Part shown: in pieces, positions 47,079 to 57,031 of the stretch | Position numbering within the stretch: the first letter of the stretch is position 1 | Layout: the number at the start of each line of letters is the position of its first letter | Assembly: GCA_001599935.1 (NCBI GenBank) | Contig: BCIJ01000002.1 | Span: 1,224,035 to 1,288,034, forward strand | Direction of reading: 5' to 3' | DNA length: 64,000 bases | Origin: Holtermannia corniformis | Taxonomy: Eukaryota; Basidiomycota; Tremellomycetes; Holtermanniales | The notes under the pieces: model-generated | Databases searched by the model: none | Seen by the model: the letters and a program-made list of their open reading frames with translations, nothing else | Told to the model about the DNA's origin: nothing | Program-made: the position numbers and the translations under genes

Positions 47079-48199
47079 TATGTATTAGGGGGGTTCAGTT
47101 ATCCACATCGTAGATCGGATCGCTTGAGTCGGTCCGGAAAGTAAATTCTGCTCAACATCTACCTGCTGCTAAAGCAGGCAAGAGACGAGAGGCTGCAGTT
47201 TTGTACTGTAAGCTACGATCTCTTCTTTGATGAACCTGTCATTCCTCACTTTGGGAGCCACAGCTGAGGAGCATACATCATGGATGGTATGTCGGCTCCG
47301 AATACGGTACGCGAGTCCATTTGAGAACTCCTCGAGTGTCTCATGTCGGAATGCAGATTATCGCCACTGGTTGCGGTACGCTGAACTTCAGGTCACAGTC
47401 ATATACCTGTATCACTAGAGCTCGCTCAGCACACACACGCGCAAGCCCGGCGTGGAATCCTGTCTGCGCCACTCGATTCGAGCGAAAGCTCGGTGGGTGT
47501 GAGGGAGGCCGTGTACAGTGTGCAGTCACGTGACCGATGCGGGACCCCTGTTGGAATTGAGCCCGCAACTCTAAATGCGCCCCATAGTTAGCAACTTGCG
47601 GCGCGCGCTGTCATGTAACGAACCATTCCAACAACCCATACCCGCTCTCAACTTGTACAATTGATGCAACTACTCTACCATACCAAGACTTGCTGCATCT
47701 TGCAGGTCTTACACTCGGCCATCTGTCTCTTCGACCGGGATCGCCAACGCCTACCTCGGCGAGTGGTCAAGCTCTTCCGCGATCGGCCTCCGGGCAGCCC
47801 TTCGTACGAATCGTAGCAGACTCGATCGTCTCGTGATGTTCCATGTATTCGGCTATTCTGAGGTACCAGTCTCTGGGATACCACCACTTCCTCGCTGGTT
47901 GTAGCTACTACAGCCGAGTAGATCTCAAGACCATGTACTCTTTCAGTTCTTAGCTCGCTCCCTTACGTGTGATACTTGTCGACGCTACCATCTTCATGTA
48001 CAACGTGGTTCTAGAGCTTTGCTGACCCCACATCGCAGGCTCCAAACGAAGACAAGCTGCCAATGAGAAGGTATCAGAGCCCATGATCTAGTGCCCCACC
48101 CCCCTGGCGTTGGCACCGCCTGCTCGCTGCTCCCAGATCTTTAGACTACATCGTCGTACTGACATACCGATAGGGGTTCCACTCCTGTCGCGTCGTCTT
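47079..48199. other. Gene-poor stretch
   Basis: No supported gene. TCACGTGA at 47526-47533 inside a ten-base palindrome, 450 nt upstream of the ferredoxin fusion start. A 52-codon frame at 47664-47822 (MQLLYHTKTCCILQVLHSAI) contains FDRDRQRLPRRVVKLFRD, which distantly resembles the duplicated unit further right; too short to call. Confidence 0.4.
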
Positions 48200-48239
48200 C
48201 GGACCCGAACTACCCCAGCGCTCCACGCTCGGTTTCCGA

Positions 48240-48860
48240 CGGCACGGAACTATGGCAAGGATGATACGTTCGTACATAGTACGGAAGCTCTGCCCAAGGT
48301 GACGTCGCTCATCTAGTCCCGACAGGATTGATCATTGATGTTTTCAAGCTCGCAAAGGATTTTGTGGACTTGCGTCACGGCCCACATCCTTCAATGTCCC
48401 GTATCGCAAAATATACATCGGAGACTGGAGCGTGTATCCCACTCTCGGCCTCAAGGTCGCTCTCCGACATGACCCGACTCGCCTTTCGGTCTACCAGACA
48501 GCCATCACCATTGTGTACCGCGATGCCCAACGACTCGATGGCGTTGACGAGGCTCGGGCTAGGGCGTTGAAGATGTTCCACCATCATTGTGTGAGTCCTT
48601 TCGACTACTCAGTTTCTCCATTATTTGGCTCGATCTCCTTTCGTCTCATGTATCGAGCTGCACTAGGGAAGCAGCTGGCCTAGCCACTCCTTATGGCCTC
48701 GCCAGCTTGCTGGTCCCTCCCATACCCCGTGGCGAAGCTTGGCAATGTTTCCAACGTGCATCGGGACAACACTGTATGGGTGCCATACTAAGTAACGTGA
48801 TGTCTCGCTTGTATGCTCCAGTCAACTTGCAATTTGGTTGCTTAGAGCCGCGGCAGAGAT
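48240..48860 (+). repeat. Duplicated unit, copy A (small orphan gene or relic)
   Basis: Coding-like exon with RKIYIGDWSVYPTLGLKVAL and YQTAITIVYRDAQRLDG, ending HHHC at a GTGAGT donor near 48592. It aligns with copy B at 50590-51215: RH(D/S)-L-Q position, AITIV / GITLV, RDA(Q/D)RL. DNA similarity continues through the following 200 nt (GCCAGCTTGCTGGT(C/T)CCTC shared), where the two differ by a one-base indel. Whether the part after the donor is intron or coding cannot be decided. No known domain. Confidence 0.45.
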
Positions 48861-50589
48861 CTCAGCACATACGCAGCTTGTAGCAGCATGCGGTCTGTAG
48901 CGTTTAGCTGCTTTCGTAGCGTTCCCACCTCCAAAAAAAAATCGGGTCCTGTGAGGAACAATCTTGCGTCGCAACTACTGGCCGTGACTGAGATCTCCGT
49001 TCGAATCATCTCAGCGGACAACGTGTGCATCGCACAGTCTCATAGGCAGTCTCTCATTCCTTCCTCGAGAGTAGTCAAGCATCTTCCATACTCCTTCAGC
49101 CCCTTGCCTGCTGACCACCCTCGTCGGGTGTGAGTTTTGGCTGGCTGTTTGGTTTTCATCCTAGACTCTCTGTTCGGTGTGGCTACTCTCTACACTCCCT
49201 CCTCTCGCCTTCCGTGTTGACAAAGATCATCCAGTGCTTGGGCTGACCCGATACGTCCACAGGAAACAATTTGGCAAAGCCGTGCCTGTTGCTCCGAGCC
49301 TCGCCGATACATACCGAACCGTTCCACGATCTATGAACGTTTGTGATCGATAACATTCAGGCCGCTGCCCGATCACAGCAACTGCGAGAGCGGAGAGAGC
49401 GCGCAGAGGAGGAATAGCGTTCCGCAAGAGAAGCGGCCGCAAAAGGGCCCAAGCGACTGCGAACGTCAAGGTTCGTGAATCGAGCGGCGACTTGGAGTCG
49501 CCGCCGCAGTCACTGAAGTTTGCAGACTGTGGCCCCTGCACCCATCGCCACCACCCTTGCTTGGCGTTGACACATGCTAATTGCCGTCGTCGTCGTCTCA
49601 CCTGCACTCCAACTGCACGGCAGACGTTTGGTTTGCAGTCTCGTCACCCAATCTACACGCGACGGCTGCGGTTTCTGGATCACCTGCTCAACGCATGGCA
49701 CTGTCGACAGCTGCGAGCACCAAGGCAGCGGCTCAAACTCTCGCAGAAAGCACATCACCAGTCCGCCTGAACGAACGCAGCAGGAGCCTGGAGCTAACAA
49801 TCGATAGTGGCCAACAAACCATAAAACGTCTGCTTGTGCATGGCGGACGCATTTCAGCAACGGCAATAGCATTCCACTGTCGCCATCTCGGAGCTGCAGC
49901 ATGCACTGTCCATTAGCAAACACGTCACCCACATGGTCGCGCATATTGCATGAAACATCAAGACGACTTGGCTCAGTGAGTGTACTAGGCATGCGTGGAA
50001 ACACATGCCTTCAGCTTGTACCGCAGGCTGACGTTTCAGGTATCGGCAAAGAGGGAACTCGAATGCATCACTAGACTACTGCGCCGGCCGGGAAGAAGGA
50101 GGTGCTAACCCCCAGCTCGCCCATACTCCGCTCGAACGCCTAACCCCCAGGGCTCAACATCAGGTAGCCTCGCCGTGTTCGTGAACGTCAGCTGCCATAC
50201 TACATCTCTCGTCTGACCCGTCCAGGCTTAGGGAACCGGACGCTGACGACTGCGATAAGGTTGTGCAGCCAGCATGGTGGATGCATGCAGTACACTGTCG
50301 AGGGTCACAATGAGATGCATTCTGTCTTCTCGCGTCTGGCTGCAGCGCTCCATCGGCGCGGGAACGCCTCCAGGTCAGACTGAAATCCGCGCCGCCATAC
50401 TTAAAGGCATCGCCGCCGCCCTCTTCTTCCCAATTACCACCACCTTCCCAGAGTTTTGCACTATGTGAGTCGTCTGTTGCCGAGTTGTGAGCTGTGAAAG
50501 TCGCAGGCGTTGCGGTGCTTACTCGCCCGCAGGAGCTTGCACTCGCGAACTGGTCCGTCGAGCCCACACGACGCCGAATCATTGCAGGA
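48861..50589. other. Gene-poor stretch
   Basis: Many short frames on both strands, none longer than about 165 codons and none with a motif. A short RERRERAEEE-type basic/acidic stretch is encoded near 49385 and then stops. A nine-A tract lies near 48935. Probably decayed sequence. Confidence 0.4.
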
Positions 50590-51215
50590 CGCCTTCCGCA
50601 GGGGCATGGGATTCGGAAAAGATGTTCCGTTCGTTGTGCAGAAGCCAATCTGCGATAGGTTTCCTGTTAACCTCGCCACAGGCTCGACTTCTCCAAGGTC
50701 GCGTTAAAATATCTGAACGTCCACCTTGACCCGCGACTGTGCATGGCAAGAATAGCTCTAGTCTATCTCAACGATTGGCACTTGTACTGTCTGGTCAGCC
50801 TGCGCCATTCTCTGAGGCAAGACCCCGACCAACTACAAATGTTTCAAATCGGAATCACCCTGGTCGTCCGAGATGCGGATCGACTGATCGGCATCAGCAG
50901 CAATCGAGCAAAAGAGCTGCGATCGGTGTTCCGTCGGCAATGGGTAAGTCCTTTTGGCTACTCAGCGGCTGGGGACGTCATTTAGTCTGCTAGTTTTCGA
51001 CCTTTTTCTTCGTGTTGCACTAGGGAAATTAGCTGGTCGAGCCATTGCCTATGGACGCGCCAGCTTGCTGGTTCCTCGCATAACCCGTGGCGGAGCCTGA
51101 CGACGTTCCCAATGTGCATCGGGACCCTATACCTGGTATTGACGCACTGGACGGGTGCTGCACCAAGTGACGTGGTGTCTCTCTTGCTTGCCTGCAGACG
51201 TATGCAGTTAAAGTG
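50590..51215 (+). repeat. Duplicated unit, copy B (small orphan gene or relic)
   Basis: An upstream block FGKDVPFVV matches YGKDDTFVH of copy A. The main exon, open from about 50690, reads MARIALVYLNDWHLYCLVSL and FQIGITLVVRDADRLIG, and ends RRQW at a GTAAGT donor (50943). An ATG at 50743 would give an 80-residue frame if unspliced. The 3' part is similar in DNA to copy A but has one extra base. Head-to-tail with copy A, 2.35 kb apart. Confidence 0.45.
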
Positions 51216-52723
51216 ATCAGGTTTGCGGCGAGGACACAAGAATGTGCTCAGCCTGCATCAATGTGAGAGAATGGATGCTTCAATGGTCTTTCGAAGAACA
51301 GTTCTTGTGCTCGGAGATAGGCCAACTTCACTCATGGCTGTCTGACATGGCCGCTTGAGCGCTTCTTTCGCATCATTCGCGTGGAACGCTGCGTCATCGT
51401 GCAGTCCCGCACGTTGTGTCTTTGGCTTTGGCTAGCGTCAAGCTCTATTTATCGATATTTTATGGCCCTTCCTCGCTCCCTTTCAACTAAGCTGCATGGA
51501 TCTCATCCGTCGTTGACGATACCCCAATCGGGATGTCATTCAGGCAGTGCAGCCTACTCTGCGCAAGCTCTTTGTGCTTCATCTCGTATATCATTTATAG
51601 TCAGATGGTTGACCTGTTCTGATTGCTGACCACGTATGTAGGATCTGGAATGGTCAAAACATCCGCACAGTCGTTGACCGCATTTTTTTTGGCGCCAAAG
51701 AGTTTGTCGACCTAGCAAGTCTTGTTCGGAGCGACCTAGCAGCGACAATGCGCGCCAACCAGCAAAGAGAGCAGGAGGAGATAGAGCTCGATGGCTGGCG
51801 CAGACTGCCGAAGATGATGCCAGGGCGCGTGAGGAGTCGGAGGTTCGTAGAGTGTTGCGCGGCTAAGCTGTGATAAGAACGATAATGTACAGATCATGTC
51901 CGTCAGCAAGCCAACCGTCGTGACTATTGCCCACCTCCAATCGATCCACAACGTTGCCGTCACCGTGCCTCAGATAGTCCCCGGCTTCCATACGCTAGGC
52001 CTCATTTCAGGTGACTACTGTACTTCCGTCCGATCCCCGATGATTCAGCCGCCCTGCCGTCAACCACGAAGACCGGACTTGACGATGTAGAGCTGGACGA
52101 GGATCATGCCCAACTTTGCCTAGCCCGCGCCGAGTTGAAGAATAGACTGTAAATGAATGGTGTGTAAATTTCGTTTGCAGCTCCGATTTGGTCTCGTACC
52201 ATTCCGTGTACTGAGGCGTAAGCACTTTCTAATGAAATACTCCATTTGCTTGGGATGAGTTTGTGTGAGACTCTGAGAAATCGACGTGGTGCCAACTCTA
52301 GCTCATTCCGACACGCCAGGCGCCTATGGCTGTGCCACGTGCCGAGCCGACCGCCGCGCTCGAAGTGCTGGTGCTATCGCACCACTGTCTGTGCACTGCG
52401 GTGGTGCCGCCGCGCCTGCTCGCGCCCTTGTTTCTCTCTGTCTCTTGTTGTATCTCCATGTGATACCGCTGCCCTAAAAAGGTCAATATCGACATCTTTG
52501 TATTTTGACTCGATGCGGACATATTCTGAACTGGACCACCTTCGGCCGGAGTCGTGACACTCAAGTCGTTGTACATCGAATGCGCACCGCCGCAAAACCA
52601 CTCGACTGGGAATGGATAGTCCGCAACGAACTCGACTTTCAAGAAAGGGGCTTCAGAACTAGCTCTCGGCCGAGCAAGCAAAGGATGTCGCGAGGTCATG
52701 GCAACTAACGTGAGTTGCATGCA
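51216..52723. other. Gene-poor stretch
   Basis: No supported gene. A frame after an acceptor at about 51642 gives VVDRIFFGAKEFVDLASL then REQEEIELDGWRRL and stops near 51869; a similar KLAKDFVDLR lies in another frame just before copy A, so a third relic of the duplicated unit is possible. A 140-codon minus-strand frame (52298-52720) has no motif. Confidence 0.35.
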
Positions 52724-53008
52724 TCAAGATGTACCCGCGGTATCAGCATTACCTGCCGAACCCTCATACTTCTGGTAGAGAGTCGCAAGAGCCTTGTGGA
52801 GAGCGTTGGTGACTAAATCACGCGGGATCCTATTGAACCAAAAACGCACTTCTTTGTCGCCAACCATGGAATCGAGACTAATAACCTTTTTGTCTGGGCT
52901 CTCAGCCCACGTGGTAGTCAGATCAGTGTGGTCTGGTACGGCTATCCACGTATCTCTTCCAGGAATCTGCGAGGGCGTGACACCTTCACTGGGTTGCGAA
53001 GACGACAT
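52724..53008 (-). CDS. Orphan small protein, family P, copy 1
   Basis: 94 residues, single exon, start MSSSQPSEGVTPSQ. Core: DTWIAVPDHTDLTTTWAESP, then EVRFWFNRIPRDLVTNALHK and ALATLYQKYEG. It resembles copy 2 (53319) and copy 3 (54442): a W-x-x-V-P motif, a strand with F/W-F, and a C-terminal helix ending in L-(W/Y)-Q or VY. No signal peptide or membrane helix. Its start lies 33 nt from the nearer of two duplicated TATA boxes. Confidence 0.5.
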   Translation of the reverse strand: MSSSQPSEGVTPSQIPGRDTWIAVPDHTDLTTTWAESPDKKVISLDSMVGDKEVRFWFNRIPRDLVTNALHKALATLYQKYEGSAGNADTAGTS

Positions 53009-53032
53009 TGGGTGGGTGTACAGGCCCAATAA

Positions 53033-53228
53033 GCAGCGACGTTTATACCTCTATCAATGAGATGCGACGAAGCGAGAGAAGGACTTTGAGTAGGCATCTT
53101 CCAAGACGCCTTCCATCTCGTGATAGATTGGCAGCGACGTTTATACCTCTATCAATGAGATGGGACGAAGCGAGTGAAGGACTTTGAGTAGGCATCCACA
53201 AGACGCCTTCCATCTCGTGACAGATTGG
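53033..53228 (-). repeat. 98-bp tandem direct repeat duplicating the core promoter of family P copy 1
   Basis: Two head-to-tail units (53033-53130 and 53131-53228) differ at only a few positions. Each contains, in the minus orientation, TATAAACGTCGCTGC; the TATA elements are at 53041-53047 and 53139-53145. The proximal one stands 33 nt before the ATG at 53008. Confidence 0.8.
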
Positions 53229-53318
53229 CAGTGACGCAGATACCAACTTTTGTCTGCATGAACATTGCATACACATTCCATGCATATCGAGTCTTCTCAG
53301 CGACGTGCGCTAGCAAGT

Positions 53319-53573
53319 CTAGGACCCTGCTGTAGATGTCGCATCTTGCCACAGCTGTTTCAACCCTTGCTCTAATACCGGAGTGTCTTTTAGATCCCAA
53401 GTCCTCGACAGAAGAAATGTGACCCTCTTTCCGGGTGCCACGTTGGTGGGATGCACATAGGACATGTGGTCGTCGTGCCCCCAGTACGTCTTCATATTTG
53501 CCATACCAGGAACGTCGACCCAGGAGGTCTGTCCCGTCACGGTACTGGTCGAATTCGAAGCTTTCGCAGACAT
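53319..53573 (-). CDS. Orphan small protein, family P, copy 2
   Basis: 84 residues, start MSAKASNSTSTVTGQ; a longer start at 53657 is possible. Core: TSWVDVPGMANMKTYWGHDD, then RVTFLLSRTWDLKDTPVLEQ and GLKQLWQDATS. Same order of motifs as copy 1 but low identity. Same strand as copy 1, 310 nt upstream of it. No known domain. Confidence 0.45.
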   Translation of the reverse strand: MSAKASNSTSTVTGQTSWVDVPGMANMKTYWGHDDHMSYVHPTNVAPGKRVTFLLSRTWDLKDTPVLEQGLKQLWQDATSTAGS

Positions 53574-53657
53574 AGTTGATAACACTTTGCCACCCACCAT
53601 GGACATTGGCAGCTTAAGTGCGTTTCGACGCACGAAATTGAAGCGCCGGTATGTCAA

Positions 53658-54441
53658 AGGTGGCGTTTGTCGTTTGTGGTCGAAAAATGTGATGATCGGA
53701 CTGTGAGCTGCCGATATCGAAGAGAAAGGTGGATAGTAATTCCACCTGCTACGGCGTCATTTGTTAGATAGTCTAGCGTCCGTGCGCCAAGGGGGTTTAC
53801 AAGCGCAAGAGCAGAGGTGACTACTAGTGGATGTTGAAGGAAACCAACCTTGGAATGACGTCATATCAGGTCTAAGTGGATACTGACGTGGTTGATGATG
53901 GATCATGACAATGGAAGGTTTGGGCTGTGCTGTCGATAGTTCCTCTGCAGCCTTTGCCTTTCCATTGCCTCTCAGACAAATACCCCCTGTGGTGAACTGT
54001 CGCTTGTGTTCGAAGGGGAGTTGTAGTCGAAGGCGGCATCTTGGGTGTGACCCTATGCATCGCAAGGCGATCTCGGCGCCGCGAACAACGTCCGGAAGTG
54101 ACAGGTCGGTGAGCACGGGTGGCAATGCCAACCAGGCTCCTTCCAGCGGACTCCCCTTTCAGGGTGATCGGAGGCCCTGCATTGCACACTAATTCCTGCG
54201 CCTCAAGGCTTCAATGACTTGTGCGAGATGCAGCCTGCTTGATCGCACCAGGTCCTGCGATGGCCTAGTTGGAAGATTCGATAGTGATCTCCCGTTGTCC
54301 TGCAACCGGTACGGACAGAAGGCCGTGGGAAATAGGACTCTGCGGAATCCTTTTGCATCACTCTACTGAGACTACCTCACCAGCACACTTAAGCCAGTGG
54401 ACCGCACGTCACGCTTACTCTCACGCGTCGCTCCATACACA
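53658..54441. other. Gene-poor stretch
   Basis: Overlapping frames on both strands (for example 53757-54131 minus) without recognisable motif. Right end is the leader of family P copy 3; no clear TATA box, although CTTAAG occurs near 54387. Confidence 0.35.
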
Positions 54442-54749
54442 ATGTCGACCGATCCTACCGACTCTCAGATCCCGACCAACGAGGCAGCCATCTCGTCTGG
54501 TGCTGTTGACCCTCCTGTGCTGGTTTGGCGCGAAGTTCCGGGACAGGACGTGGAGACCAAGGTTGCGCCGCTTGATCGCAAAGGTCTGCATTGTGAGGTA
54601 CCCGGACGACAGTGACGCTCGCATCGGGCGAGGAACACTGGTTCATGATCGACTGGGAAGGCATGTGGCCTCCGGATACCACGGAATTGCACAGTGCCAT
54701 CGCGAAGGTGTACCACCTGGGCGAGATCGCTCCTCGAGAGTCTGAGTAA
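54442..54749 (+). CDS. Orphan small protein, family P, copy 3
   Basis: Two exons. Exon 1 begins MSTDPTDSQIPTNEAAISSG and has VLVWREVPGQDVETKVAPLD, ending LHCE; a 35-nt intron (GTACCC...GGGCGAG) leads to EHWFMIDWEGMWPPDTTELH then SAIAKVYHLGE. Without the intron the frame stops after VPGRQ. The W-x-x-V-P block and the second-exon helix correspond to family P copies on the other strand. Function unknown. Confidence 0.45.
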
Positions 54750-54994
54750 GCGATGCGCTTGATGCAGGACCCGCAGGGGTCTGTGCTCACCGTGTCATGC
54801 ATGAGTGCCGTGTTTTCTGAGCGCGCTGGAACGCTGTTCTCTTGGAGCACAGAGCGCAACCCCAATGGTGGACAGGCTGCATTCCCATCTCGTCGAGCTC
54901 ACCAGGTCGCGATCCAGCAAGGATAACCATACAAGAATCACATCTCATCTCAATCCGCCACTAGATCCTCTCTACTCTCCCTGCCTACAATGCT

Positions 54995-56590
54995 TCACTT
55001 CTTCCAGCCACCAAGCTCGATAGCAAACGCAACTGCGAGCTTTGAGAACCTAGTGAATGCCATGTCAGCGCGCCTCGGATCCGGGGGAAGCCGACGCACT
55101 CGAGCATGTGCGTGAACGAGAACTCTGGGTGGTTGATCGTGTCGCTGGTCGAGTGGATGTTGTGGTTCGAGTCTTCAAACGTTGATTCGATGCTAAAGGC
55201 AGATTGATAGCCGGCCTGCACGGTCGTCAGACAGGCTGAGGAGGCATGACGGACCTTTGAGAACGAGGCGTGGTCGCTGCATGCGTAGCCGCACTTTGTC
55301 TCCTTTGGCGGAATGCTCACTATGCTACATCAGCGCTGCGAGCGCAGAGGACACCAACCCGACGCACGATACTTCTTGATCAAGTCCGAGATGAAGTCTG
55401 TCAATGCCGGGTCGACAAAGTCTGTAATGACGCCGATGACCTCTTCGGTGCCCTGCTTGACCCAGGCAGTCATGTCGAATTGGGACATGGCGAGCACCTT
55501 GACGCCCTTGCGCTCATACTCTTGCGCGACGGCTTGCGAGCCAAGCAGGCCGCCCTCCTCGGCACTGTACCAGTGGAACTCGACCGGTGCTTCGGGCGTA
55601 AAGTTTGCAGCGACGAGAGCGCGGAAAGCCTCGACGATACTGTAGCGCGGCTCAGCCGAGGGTCCGGTGGTAGAGGCTGTCACGAGGAAAGGAAACTCAC
55701 GAGGTGGTGCCACTGCCATCGTCGTCGGCACCCGGCGCAGGCAAAAATGGCCAAATGTTGGTCGAGTCTTGGTGTGCGCCGATGATGGTCACGGGCGCCT
55801 TTGACTGCAGCTCGGACGCCGGTGAGAAGCGGGCAATGATCGAGTTTTGACCCCATGGGTGCGGGAACTCGCTGACGGTCACGCCAGAGTGACCGTGTGC
55901 GTACTAAGGTCTGTATGAGTCGAGTACCGAGCTGGGATCGCTACAGGCTACACACCTTTTGCAGCTTGTTGAAAAGGAACTGCTGCGATTCACGGCCCGT
56001 CTCCGACTTGTAGTACCGCGTGCGGAAGCTGATCGAGGTCAATCTCGGTTTCGCCAGATTCAAGCTGCGACATACCTCGAGAACTTTGTGAGCGTCTCCT
56101 TGAGGTTGTCGACGTTGAGCTGTTCGATGATGGGCTTGATAATGTCGGTCGCGTTACCCGGCTTGGGGTACGCTACCTCCTTTAGCCCCATCGCCAAGCG
56201 AACCCGCCAACGACCTACAATACTTGATCGTCTTTGCAGACGGGCGCATAAAGCTTGAAAAGCCCAGTGTCGGGGTATCGGTACTAGCACGCAGAATCAG
56301 CACCGTGCCGGTCGTGTGCTGCATCGCACGCACATGTCCATAAACCTCCGTCCTTCAGCCTTGGCCTTGATCTTGTCGAGCTCGGTGATCCAGACCGGCG
56401 GCTCGTCCTCTGCAAACGAGACGAGACGCTGCTCGGTCAAGTCGAGGTCGAACCCGGCCGTGGTGGCGGCGTCGGCAAAGGATAGGGGCAAGGCATCGAT
56501 GTGGTTCTGGATCGTCAACGCTGAGCCTGGGCGCTCTGTTGGTGCCGCGATGGCCGTGGATGCGAGTAGGAGAGCTAGAGCGGCGCGCAT
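54995..56590 (-). CDS. Secreted M28 leucine-type aminopeptidase
   Basis: Signal peptide [20 protein letters not shown], then a propeptide-like region ([20 protein letters not shown]). The catalytic domain reads [20 protein letters not shown] then [11 protein letters not shown] (His and bridging Asp), [20 protein letters not shown] (catalytic Glu and ligand Glu), MSQFDMTAW (Asp) and [11 protein letters not shown] (His), so all five Zn2 ligands are present. [14 protein letters not shown] has the Cys pair of the M28E fungal enzymes. Ends ELGGWKK. About 370 residues after splicing roughly seven short introns. Releases N-terminal amino acids outside the cell or in the wall; typical in nutrient scavenging. 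Confidence 0.88.
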
Positions 56591-57031
56591 GGTCGTGGTC
56601 GTCACTAGACTATAGCAAACGGATCGCGAGCTGATCGCGAGCTGGTGCCCGGATCCGGCCGACGGACAGTGACCGATCCCCGTTCGGTGGTCTGTCAACT
56701 GGTGCCACTCTTCGCTGCACCACAAAGCCCTTGGCATCCGTCAGTAGCAAAAAGCTGGGCCCTCGTCCTCCCTATACCTATCCTGGATGCAACCTTGAGG
56801 GTTTCGGTGTCGTCGGTAAAGCTCTCTACATGAATATCTTGCTGATGTGCTTGATGAAAGGGCCCAGAGAGCTCACTCTGCGTCCACCGCAGAGATGTCG
56901 CCCTTTTGGTTGCTTGGTGACGGTGCCGCACAAGGGTTGATATACCGCAAGATGGAGATCAGGCGTCGCATAAATACCGTCTGGATCGTAATCCGCTCGT
57001 GTCATTACATGGCATTATCATCGTAAACTCG
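56591..57031. other. Intergenic, no supported gene
   Basis: Promoter side of the aminopeptidase and 3' side of the next gene. No repeat or motif seen apart from a doubled GATCGCGAGCTG at 56621-56645. Confidence 0.4.

Noticed and set aside
49227..49607. 126-codon minus-strand frame
   Set aside because: No motif; the opposite strand holds an equally long meaningless frame, as expected for decayed sequence.
52298..52720. 140-codon minus-strand frame next to family P
   Set aside because: Some aromatic-rich stretches, but no alignable W-x-x-V-P motif, no TATA box and no paralogue seen.
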